Below are positions 1 through 6,207 of a stretch of DNA of 7,636 nucleotides, piece after piece. Within the stretch, counting starts at the first letter, position 1. The number at the start of each line of letters is the position of its first letter. Source of the DNA: an uncultured Devosia sp. (GTDB lineage: Bacteria; Pseudomonadota; Alphaproteobacteria; Rhizobiales; Devosiaceae); contig CAJYKO010000362.1 of NCBI GenBank assembly GCA_913775215.1, forward strand, positions 1 through 7,636, in the 5' to 3' direction. Position numbers and translations under genes: made by a program. The notes beneath the pieces are model-generated. The model made no database searches, was not told the origin of the DNA, and saw nothing but the letters and a program-made list of their open reading frames with translations.

Positions 1-1388
1 CCGATCTGGTGGTCGAATTTGAAAGCGCGCTCCGGCAGCGGCGGCGCGGGCAGGTGATCCGGCTCGAAATCGAGCGCAGCATGCCGCGTGGGCTGCAGCG
101 CCAGATCGGCGAGCAGATGGGCATCAAGGATGCCGACGTGTTTGTCGTGCAGGGCTTCCTTGGCCTGGCCGACGCGCGCAAAATCTGCGATGTCGACCGC
201 GCAGACCTTAAATTCCCGCCCTATATTGCGCGCTTCCCCGAACGGATTCGCGACTACAATGGCGACAACTTCGCTGCCATTCGCGCCAAGGATATCCTGG
301 TCCATCACCCCTTCGAAAGCTTCGACGTGGTGGCGCAATTTCTGATGCAGGCGGCGCGTGATCCGGATGTGGTGGCCATCAAGCAGACGCTTTACCGCAC
401 CTCATCTGATAGCCCGATCGTCAAGGCTCTGGTGATGGCGGCAGAGGCCGGCAAATCGGTGACCTGTCTGGTCGAACTCAAGGCCCGGTTCGACGAAGAG
501 GCCAATATCCGCTGGGCTCGCGATCTCGAACGCGCTGGCGCCCAGGTGGTCTTTGGGTTCATTGAACTCAAAACGCACGCCAAGATGAGCCAGGTGGTGC
601 GGCGCGAAAAGGGCAAGCTCGTCAGCTATTGCCATATCGGCACCGGCAATTATCACCCGATCACCGCCAAGGTTTACACCGACCTCAGCTTCTTCACCAT
701 CGACCCGGCCGTGACGCGGGATGTAGCGCGCGTCTTCAACTTCATCACAGGCTATGCGCGTCCAACCGAGCTCGAAACCATTGCGGTATCCCCGGTGAAC
801 CTGCGCGAAACGCTGATCAATAATATCGGTCGCGAAATTGAATTTGCGCGCAGCGGCCAGCCCGCTTCGATTCTCCTCAAGATGAACTCACTGGTCGATC
901 CGCAGGTGATCGACGCGGTTTATGACGCAAGCCAGGCCGGCGTGAAAATCGACCTGATCGTGCGCGGCATCTGCTGCCTGCGGCCTGGTATTCCGGGGTT
1001 CTCGGACAATATCCGCGTCAAATCGGTGGTTGGCCGATTCCTCGAACACAGCCGCATCTACTGCTTCGGCAATGGTGAGGCGATGCCCTCGCAACGCGCC
1101 TTGGTCTACATTTCCTCTGCCGATATCATGGGCCGGAACCTCGACGGACGTGTTGAAGTGATGGTGCCGATTCTCAACAGAACCGTGCACAAGCAAATTC
1201 TCGATCGGATCATGGTTGCCTATTTGCGGGACAATCAGCAAAGTTGGGAAGTCTTGCCCGATGGCAGTTCCCATCGGCTCCGCGTGGCGGAAGGGGCGGA
1301 ACCCTTCAATGCCCACAACTATTTCATGACCAATCCGTCTCTGTCCGGCCGTGGCAGCGCCGGCATTGGAGATGGCGACGAGGGCTGA
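1..1388 (+). CDS. ppk: Polyphosphate kinase PPK1, C-terminal part (5' end outside window)
   Basis: PPK1 reversibly transfers the gamma phosphate of ATP onto a growing polyphosphate chain. The frame is open from position 3 with no convincing start, so the gene enters from the left. About 460 residues are visible of the roughly 700 usual for the family. Counting from the GTG at 9, residues 1-93 are the end of the head region, and two phospholipase-D-like catalytic domains follow (about 94-260 and 262-430). The phosphohistidine is H190 in ELKTHAKM (576-578), and the second conserved histidine is H209 in CHIGTGN (633-635). R130 (TLYRTSSDS) and R160 (KARFDEEANI) match the conserved arginines that contact phosphate and metal. 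VGRFLEHSRIY and SSADIMGRNLDGRVE are typical of the second domain. The C-terminal tail after about 430 is Gly/Ser-rich and unconserved. The stop lies two bases before ppx, so the two are probably one operon. Family assignment is certain; only the 5' end is missing. Confidence 0.97.
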   Translation, partial: DLVVEFESALRQRRRGQVIRLEIERSMPRGLQRQIGEQMGIKDADVFVVQGFLGLADARKICDVDRADLKFPPYIARFPERIRDYNGDNFAAIRAKDILVHHPFESFDVVAQFLMQAARDPDVVAIKQTLYRTSSDSPIVKALVMAAEAGKSVTCLVELKARFDEEANIRWARDLERAGAQVVFGFIELKTHAKMSQVVRREKGKLVSYCHIGTGNYHPITAKVYTDLSFFTIDPAVTRDVARVFNFITGYARPTELETIAVSPVNLRETLINNIGREIEFARSGQPASILLKMNSLVDPQVIDAVYDASQAGVKIDLIVRGICCLRPGIPGFSDNIRVKSVVGRFLEHSRIYCFGNGEAMPSQRALVYISSADIMGRNLDGRVEVMVPILNRTVHKQILDRIMVAYLRDNQQSWEVLPDGSSHRLRVAEGAEPFNAHNYFMTNPSLSGRGSAGIGDGDEG

Positions 1389-1393
1389 ATTTG
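1380..1393 (+). promoter_or_regulatory. Ribosome binding site and TTG start of ppx
   Basis: GAGGG at 1380-1384 lies six bases before TTG 1391-1393, and the ppk stop TGA (1386-1388) sits between them. This decides the start of ppx, because no ATG or GTG in the correct frame occurs between the ppk stop and the first conserved motif at a useful distance from a Shine-Dalgarno sequence. The SD lies inside the ppk reading frame, an arrangement that favours translational coupling. Confidence 0.65.
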
Positions 1394-2926
1394 ACGCAAT
1401 TCTGGGGGGTCGATGCCGATCCGACGGCTCAGGGTCGTCTGAAGGGCGCATTGCCGGTGGCAGTGCTCGATATCGGTTCGAACTCGGTTCGTCTGGTGGT
1501 CTATGAGCGGCATGCTCGCTCCTTGACCCCGCTCTACAACGAAAAATCGTCCTGCGCCCTTGGGCGCGGCATTGCCCAAAGCGGGCGCCTGGCCGACGAA
1601 AACGTCGCCAAGGCGATCGATGCCATCAAGCGGTTTGCGCTGGTGGCCAAGATGATGCGCGTGGGGCAGGTGCATATCCTGGCAACCTCCGCCGTGCGCG
1701 ACGCCGCCAACCGGGAAGAGTTTGTGTCCGCGGTCGAATCGATCATCGAATCGCCGGTGCGGGTGCTGTCCGGTGAGCAGGAAGCGCATTTTGCGGCTCT
1801 CGGCGTTGTTGCGGGCATACCCAATTTCGATGGGGTCATGGGCGATCTAGGCGGCGGCAGCCTCGAACTCTCGACGGTCGCGAAAGGCCTGGACGGCGAA
1901 GGTCAATCCTACGAACTTGGCGTGATCCGCCTGCAGGATGACGCTGATGGCTCGCCAAAGAAGGCGGCGGCACTGGTGCGCGATAAGCTCGCAACCTCGC
2001 TTCTTGCCAACTACAGCCCCGGCAAACAATTCGCCGCCATCGGCGGCACCTGGCGCTCCCTCGCCAAGCTTCATCTCGAATTGCGCGATTATCCGCTCCA
2101 CATGGTTCAGGACTATGTGGTGCCGGCTGAGGAAATGATCGCGGTATGCAACGAGATCGTTGCCGCCGAATCGCTGAAGAATTATCCGGGCTCGGGTAGC
2201 GTCTCCAATTCGCGTCGCGAACTGGTCCCCTTTGGCGCTGCGGTCTTGGCCGAGGTTCTGCGGGCAGGGCGGTTTGAGAGTGTGGTGTTTTCGGCGCTCG
2301 GCGTCCGCGAAGGCTATCTCTATGGCCTTCTCTCGGAAGCGGAAAAGCATGTCGATCCGCTGATCCAGGGCGCCGAAGAGCTGTCTGTCTTGCGCTCGCG
2401 CTCACCCGCGCATGCGGCCGATCTCGTGGAATTCACCGCCCAATATTTTGACGCCGCGGGCATAGCCGAGACTGCCGAGGAAAAGCGCTTGCGTCAGGTC
2501 GCCTGCCTTCTTGCCGATATCGGCTGGCGGGCGCATCCCGATTATCGCGGTCCACAAAGCGTCGACTCGTTGGCCTATGGATCGCTGACCGGGGTCGACC
2601 ATCCAGGCCGCGCCGTGCTCGCCCAGACCATCGCTGTCCGCTACGACGGACTCAAGAGCAAGTCGGCCAATAGCCTCAATTCCCTGGCGTCAGCGGAGAT
2701 GATCCGGCGAGGGCGCCTGCTCGGTGCGCTGTTCCGTGTCGCCTATCCGATGAGTGCAGCCATGCCGGGCATTCTGCCGCGCATACGTTTCCGCCTGGAG
2801 AGCAAGACGCTGGTGCTGGCCCTGCCGTCCGACTTCGCCTTTCTTAATGGCGAACATTTGCGCAACCGGCTCAATCAGTTTGCGAGCTTTGCCGACCATG
2901 AGGATTCGCGGGTCGAAGTCGGCTGA
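1391..2926 (+). CDS. ppx: Exopolyphosphatase, Ppx/GppA family
   Basis: This enzyme releases terminal phosphates from polyphosphate. Related members also hydrolyse pppGpp, and sequence alone does not exclude that here. It has 511 residues from a TTG start, a normal length. The frame is open further upstream, but that stretch lies inside ppk. TTG 1391 is preceded by GAGGG at 1380-1384 with six bases between, and it places the first conserved strand near the N-terminus. Motifs of the acetate/sugar kinase/Hsp70-like fold are: phosphate-1 DIGSNS (27-32), LATSAVRDA (97-105), SGEQEA (127-132, the segment that carries the catalytic glutamate in the family), phosphate-2 DLGGGSLEL (152-160) and SALGVREG (301-308). 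Beyond about 330 comes the helical HD-like C-terminal region, with LLADIGWRAHPDYRG near 373-387. The gene follows ppk at two bases, so synthesis and degradation of polyphosphate are probably co-expressed. It converges on rnd. Confidence 0.94.
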   Translation: MTQFWGVDADPTAQGRLKGALPVAVLDIGSNSVRLVVYERHARSLTPLYNEKSSCALGRGIAQSGRLADENVAKAIDAIKRFALVAKMMRVGQVHILATSAVRDAANREEFVSAVESIIESPVRVLSGEQEAHFAALGVVAGIPNFDGVMGDLGGGSLELSTVAKGLDGEGQSYELGVIRLQDDADGSPKKAAALVRDKLATSLLANYSPGKQFAAIGGTWRSLAKLHLELRDYPLHMVQDYVVPAEEMIAVCNEIVAAESLKNYPGSGSVSNSRRELVPFGAAVLAEVLRAGRFESVVFSALGVREGYLYGLLSEAEKHVDPLIQGAEELSVLRSRSPAHAADLVEFTAQYFDAAGIAETAEEKRLRQVACLLADIGWRAHPDYRGPQSVDSLAYGSLTGVDHPGRAVLAQTIAVRYDGLKSKSANSLNSLASAEMIRRGRLLGALFRVAYPMSAAMPGILPRIRFRLESKTLVLALPSDFAFLNGEHLRNRLNQFASFADHEDSRVEVG

Positions 2927-2933
2927 CCCGCGA
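2906..2933. terminator. Perfect 9-bp inverted repeat at the ppx/rnd convergent junction, possible bidirectional terminator
   Basis: The arm TCGCGGGTC (2906-2914) is the exact reverse complement of GACCCGCGA (2925-2933), with a 10-base loop (2915-2924). The ppx stop codon (2924-2926) straddles the loop and right arm, and the rnd stop (2937-2939, minus strand) is only a few bases away. The position between two convergent genes fits a shared terminator. Neither side has a real U-tract, so classic intrinsic termination is doubtful. It may act with Rho, block readthrough or stabilise the 3' ends. The hairpin itself is seen directly; its role is inferred. Confidence 0.5.
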
Positions 2934-2936
2934 GAC

Positions 2937-4106
2937 TTATTCCGCCGCTTCTGCCTGAGGCACCGTGAATTCGACAATACCCTTGCGGGTTGCCACAAGG
3001 CCGATGCGGCCGTGCTTGATGGCCAGGGCTTTTTCGCCGAAGAGCTTGCGGCGCCAGCCCTTGAGGGCAGGGACATCCGCATCGTCGTCCAAAACCAGCG
3101 CGTCGATTTCGTCCGAGGTCGCGAGAATACGGGCGGCAACGCCGTGTTGTTCGGCAACCGATTTCAGCAACACGCGGACGAGATCGCCGACGGCGCCCTT
3201 GGGCGATGGACCTCGATAGCGTTCGGGCAGGACCGGAAGGTCTGCCTTGCTGATCGCTTCGACGCCCTTGAGCAGTTCGATGATTTCGGCTGCGGCTGAG
3301 CTGCGGCCAAAGCCGCGCGGCACGGCGCGGAGCTTGTCAAAGGCATCCGGTGTCAGTGGCCGCTGCATGGCCAGATCATAGAGCGCGTCGTCTTTAAAGA
3401 TACGGCTGCGCGGTTGATCGGTCAGTTGTGCCTTGCGCTCTCGCCATTCGGCCAGAACCTTAAGGGCCGCAAGATCGCGCGGGCGGTTGATCTTCATCTT
3501 CAACCGCTCCCAAGCCTGCTCAGGCTGGACGACATAGGTGTCGATGCTGCGCAGTGTCGTGAGCTCGTCCTCGACCCAATCCCAGCGGCGGGTCTGTTCG
3601 ACCTGCTTTCGCAGCTCGCGATAGATATCGCGGAGATAAGTCACGTCGGCGAGCGCATAGAGGCGCTGTTTTTCCGAGAGGGGACGAGCAGACCAATCGG
3701 TGAAGCGCGAGGATTTGTCGAGTTCGACCTTACAAATCGCACGAACAAGGCTGTCATAGGAGGCACTGTCGCCGAAACCGCAAACGCTGGCTGCGATCTG
3801 CGTGTCGAAGATGTTGTGCGGCACGGCGCCGGTCAGTTTGACGAAGATTTCGATATCCTGCCGTGCGGCGTGGAAAACCTTGGTTACCGCGGGATTCGCA
3901 AGGAGAGCAAAGAAGGGCTTGAGACTAAGACCATCGGCCAAGGGATCGATGAGAACGGCTTCTTCGTCGGTAGCTGCCTGGATCAGACAAAGGCGCGGCC
4001 AATAAGTGGTTTCGCGCAAGAATTCTGTATCAACAGTTACAAAGTCGAACTGGGCTGCACGCTCGCAGAAAGCCGAGAGCGCCTCTGTGGAAACTATCAG
4101 GTCCAT
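2937..4106 (-). CDS. rnd: Ribonuclease D
   Basis: RNase D is a DEDD-family 3'-to-5' exoribonuclease that trims tRNA precursors and other small structured RNAs in the cytoplasm. The protein has 389 residues, the usual length. The exonuclease domain spans about 1-170. Its acidic residues are D26 and E28 in VDTEF, D84 in HAARQD, and the DEDDy pair Y150 and D154 in YALADVTYL. WPRLCLIQ, FDTQIAA and FTDWSARPLS are characteristic. The first HRDC nucleic-acid-binding domain covers about 208-288 (NRPRDLAALKVLAEWRE onwards), and a weaker second helical region follows from about 300. ATG 4106 is chosen because the conserved N-terminal strand begins right after it; the Shine-Dalgarno match upstream is weak. 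The gene is convergent with ppx and divergent from aspS, an order I recall from related alphaproteobacteria. There is no sign of damage. Confidence 0.95.
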   Translation of the reverse strand: MDLIVSTEALSAFCERAAQFDFVTVDTEFLRETTYWPRLCLIQAATDEEAVLIDPLADGLSLKPFFALLANPAVTKVFHAARQDIEIFVKLTGAVPHNIFDTQIAASVCGFGDSASYDSLVRAICKVELDKSSRFTDWSARPLSEKQRLYALADVTYLRDIYRELRKQVEQTRRWDWVEDELTTLRSIDTYVVQPEQAWERLKMKINRPRDLAALKVLAEWRERKAQLTDQPRSRIFKDDALYDLAMQRPLTPDAFDKLRAVPRGFGRSSAAAEIIELLKGVEAISKADLPVLPERYRGPSPKGAVGDLVRVLLKSVAEQHGVAARILATSDEIDALVLDDDADVPALKGWRRKLFGEKALAIKHGRIGLVATRKGIVEFTVPQAEAAE

Positions 4107-4276
4107 ACGGCTACCGTCTCAATATCGTCAACTTCGTTCCTAGCAGGTGCTGAGGGATTGCTCCACCTCGGATTTCCGCCTCAGCCATGGAAAGCCCCAG
4201 TGCTTGACAATCGGGGTGCTCCATGCGCTTTTCGCGCCCGAGAATCCGGCCCTTTTTGCTCAATTCGGAAAAGAAA
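4107..4276. promoter_or_regulatory. Divergent spacer between rnd and aspS
   Basis: This 170-bp spacer must hold the promoters of both rnd (minus) and aspS (plus). I see a consensus -35 for aspS at 4204-4209, a 7-bp inverted repeat (GCTGAGG at 4149-4155 and CCTCAGC at 4179-4185), and one GANTC methylation site (GAATC, 4242-4246). For rnd I found only weak -10-like sequence (GATATT on the minus strand, complement of 4121-4126) with no convincing -35. I see no T-box, riboswitch or leader peptide for aspS. Confidence 0.55.
4204..4232 (+). promoter_or_regulatory. Possible housekeeping promoter of aspS
   Basis: TTGACA at 4204-4209 matches the -35 consensus exactly. Seventeen bases on, at 4227-4232, is GCTTTT, a poor -10, although -10 elements are loosely conserved in alphaproteobacteria. 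A start point near 4239 would leave a leader of under 40 bases before ATG 4277 and would lie downstream of the alternative ATG at 4223. That argues for 4277 as the aspS start. Confidence 0.35.
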
Positions 4277-6064
4277 ATGACGACACATCGCTACCGTACC
4301 CACACCTGTGGCGCCCTCACGGCGGGTGATGCCGGCAATAATGTCCGTCTGAGCGGCTGGGTCCACCGTATCCGCGACCATGGCGGGCTACTGTTCATCG
4401 ACCTGCGCGACAACTACGGCATTACGCAATGCGTCATCGATCCCGATTCTGCTGCCTTCGCGCAGGCGGAAAAGGTGCGCTCGGAATGGGTGCTGCGCAT
4501 TGATGGTGAAGTGAAGCTGCGCGACGCCTCGGCCGTGAACAACAACATCCCGACCGGCGCGATCGAAATCTTCATCCGCGAAATCGAAGTGTTGTCGGTG
4601 GCCAAGGAGCTGCCGATGCCGGTATTCGGCGATGCCGAATACCCGGAAGACATTCGCCTGCGCTATCGCTTCCTCGATCTGCGCCGCGAAAAGCTGCACG
4701 CCAATATCCTTAAGCGCACCAAGATCATCTCGGCCATGCGCGCCGGCATGGGCGGGGCGGGCTTCACCGAGTTTTCTACGCCGATTCTGACGGCCTCGTC
4801 GCCAGAAGGCGCGCGCGACTTCCTTGTGCCAAGCCGCATACATCCGGGAAAATTCTTCGCGCTGCCGCAGGCGCCGCAGCAATATAAGCAGCTTCTCATG
4901 GTGGCCGGCTTCGACCGCTACTTCCAGGTTGCACCCTGCTTCCGCGACGAAGACCCTCGCGCGGACCGTCTGCCCGGCGAATTCTACCAGCTCGACCTCG
5001 AAATGAGCTTCGTGACCCAGGAAGAAATCTGGGAAACCGTCGAACCGGTGATGACTTCGGTGTTCGAGCAGTTTGCCGATGGCAAGCGTGTCACAAAGAG
5101 CTGGCCGCGCATTCCTTACGATACAGCGATCCGTAAATATGGCTCGGACAAGCCCGACCTGCGCAACCCGATCGAGATAGACGCTGTCACCGAGCATTTT
5201 GCCGGTTCGGGCTTCAAGGTGTTCGCCAACCAGATCGAGGCAGATCCGAAGGTCGAGGTCTGGGCTATTCCGGCCAAGAATAAGGCCGGCGCCGAGTCGA
5301 TCGGCCGGGCGTTCTGCGATCGCATGAACGCTTGGGCACAGGGCGAGGGCCAGCCGGGCCTTGGCTATATCTTCTTTAAGGATGGTGCCGGTTCGGGCCC
5401 GATCGCCAAGAACATCGGTGAAGAGCGTACGGCTGCGATCAAGGCACAGTTCGGCCTTGAGGACGGCGATGCCGTGTTCTTCGTCGCTGGCCGCCCGGAG
5501 AAGTTCTACAAGTTTGCCGGCGAAGCCCGCACCAAGGTCGGTACCGATCTCGGCGTCGTCGACACCGAACAATTCGCGCTTTGCTGGATCGTCGATTTCC
5601 CGTTCTACGAATGGAGCGAAGAAGAAAAGCGTATCGACTTCGCGCACAACCCGTTCTCCATGCCGCAGGGCGGAATCGAGGGTCTGAACTCGGCCGAGCC
5701 GCTTTCGCTCAAAGCCTATCAGTACGATGCGGTCTGCAACGGTTTTGAAATCGCCTCCGGTTCGATCCGTAACCAGGAGCCCGAGACCATGGTCAAGGCT
5801 TTCGAGTTGACTGGAAAGTCGCGCGCGGAAGTCGAAGAGCAGTTTGGCGGTCTCTATCGTGCCTTCCAGTACGGCGCGCCGCCGCATGGTGGCGCGGCGT
5901 TTGGTATCGACCGCATCGTCATGTTGCTTTGCGGCGTTGCGAATCTGCGCGAGATCACGGCCTTCCCGATGAATCAGCAGGCGGAAGATCTGCTGATGGG
6001 CGCGCCGAGCCCGGCGGATAACAAGCAACTCCGCGAGCTCAGTATCCGACTCAACGTTCAGTAA
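4277..6064 (+). CDS. aspS: Aspartyl-tRNA synthetase, bacterial type, probably non-discriminating
   Basis: This class II synthetase charges tRNA-Asp with aspartate in the cytoplasm. It has 595 residues, typical of bacterial AspRS. The N-terminal OB-fold anticodon-binding domain covers about 1-110 (GWVHRIRDHGG, FIDLRDNYG). Motif 1 is near FTEFSTP (163-169, invariant P169). Motif 2 contains FRDED (222-226, R223), and motif 3 ends in GIDR (543-546, R546). The bacterial GAD insertion lies between motifs 2 and 3, and HNPFSMPQGG is also typical. ATG 4277 is preceded by the purine run GGAAAAGAAA. An in-frame ATG at 4223 would add 18 unconserved residues and is less likely. H35-G36 in RDHGG aligns with His31-Gly32 of the non-discriminating Pseudomonas enzyme, whereas E. 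coli has Leu30. The enzyme may therefore also make Asp-tRNA-Asn for GatCAB; that is inference. Confidence 0.96.
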   Translation: MTTHRYRTHTCGALTAGDAGNNVRLSGWVHRIRDHGGLLFIDLRDNYGITQCVIDPDSAAFAQAEKVRSEWVLRIDGEVKLRDASAVNNNIPTGAIEIFIREIEVLSVAKELPMPVFGDAEYPEDIRLRYRFLDLRREKLHANILKRTKIISAMRAGMGGAGFTEFSTPILTASSPEGARDFLVPSRIHPGKFFALPQAPQQYKQLLMVAGFDRYFQVAPCFRDEDPRADRLPGEFYQLDLEMSFVTQEEIWETVEPVMTSVFEQFADGKRVTKSWPRIPYDTAIRKYGSDKPDLRNPIEIDAVTEHFAGSGFKVFANQIEADPKVEVWAIPAKNKAGAESIGRAFCDRMNAWAQGEGQPGLGYIFFKDGAGSGPIAKNIGEERTAAIKAQFGLEDGDAVFFVAGRPEKFYKFAGEARTKVGTDLGVVDTEQFALCWIVDFPFYEWSEEEKRIDFAHNPFSMPQGGIEGLNSAEPLSLKAYQYDAVCNGFEIASGSIRNQEPETMVKAFELTGKSRAEVEEQFGGLYRAFQYGAPPHGGAAFGIDRIVMLLCGVANLREITAFPMNQQAEDLLMGAPSPADNKQLRELSIRLNVQ

Positions 6065-6085
6065 GTTGGGTTAAAAGACGATTTG

Positions 6086-6112
6086 AAAAGCGGGTCGAAA
6101 GGCCCGCTTTTT
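6086..6112 (+). terminator. Intrinsic terminator of aspS
   Basis: An 11-bp stem pairs 6086-6096 (AAAAGCGGGTC) with 6101-6111 (GGCCCGCTTTT), with one U-G wobble. It is closed by the stable tetraloop GAAA (6097-6100) and followed by a run of five T (6108-6112) that overlaps the 3' arm. It begins 21 bases after the aspS stop. All elements of a Rho-independent terminator are present. The A-rich 5' arm could give partial function on the opposite strand, but no gene lies there to need it. Confidence 0.9.
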
Positions 6113-6140
6113 GCTTTTGCACTAAGGCTTCGGCGTCTGG

Positions 6141-6155
6141 TTAAGGCGTCCTTAA
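6141..6155. promoter_or_regulatory. CtrA-type binding site TTAA-N7-TTAA
   Basis: TTAAGGCGTCCTTAA (6141-6155) matches the full alphaproteobacterial CtrA consensus of two TTAA half-sites separated by exactly seven bases. It is also a near-perfect palindrome (TTAAGG, three bases, CCTTAA). It lies between the aspS terminator and the EAL gene, about 50 bases before the GTG at 6205, a usual place for an activating or repressing CtrA site near a -35. A loose A/T-rich candidate -10 follows (TAAAAA, 6168-6173). The match is seen directly; binding is inferred. Confidence 0.55.
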
Positions 6156-6190
6156 TCCAGGCGGCGCTAAAAATGTGCAAAGCCATGGTG

Positions 6191-6207
6191 AAGTGGATTC
6201 GTAGGTG
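6191..6207 (+). promoter_or_regulatory. Ribosome binding site and GTG start of the EAL gene
   Basis: AAGTGGA at 6191-6197 lies seven bases before GTG 6205-6207. An in-frame TAG occupies 6202-6204, directly before the GTG, so no longer N-terminus is possible. The next start, ATG 6232, has no Shine-Dalgarno sequence at a suitable distance. It would also remove the lysines (residues 2 and 4) that precede the first membrane segment. Confidence 0.55.

Larger units (their letters stand above)
6065..6204. other. Spacer between aspS and the EAL gene
   Basis: This 140-bp non-coding stretch contains the aspS terminator (6086-6112), the CtrA-type site (6141-6155), a candidate -10 near 6168, a GATTC methylation site (6196-6200) and the ribosome binding site of the EAL gene. 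The terminator makes an independent promoter for the EAL gene necessary. No RNA gene is recognisable. Confidence 0.6.

Noticed and set aside
1244..1390. N-terminal extension of Ppx from an ATG at 1244
   Set aside because: The extra 49 residues are read from inside ppk in another frame and look like low-complexity shadow sequence. The SD-supported TTG at 1391 fits the family start.
4195..4216. CCCC...GGGG pairing around the aspS -35 element
   Set aside because: Only four pairs with a 14-base loop; expected by chance in GC-rich DNA.
4223..4276. Upstream ATG start for AspRS
   Set aside because: The added 18 residues are not typical of the family, and the predicted transcription start near 4239 lies after this ATG. 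ATG 4277 has a purine-rich SD region.
3414..4280. Open frame of 288 codons on the plus strand opposite rnd
   Set aside because: It lies antisense to an intact RNase D with all DEDD residues, and the translation resembles no family I know. It also runs across the divergent spacer into the aspS start.
4388..6028. Long open frame (546 codons) on the minus strand across aspS
   Set aside because: It is a shadow of aspS: high G/C at third positions suppresses stops on the opposite strand. The translation has no recognisable domain, while the plus strand carries all class II synthetase motifs.
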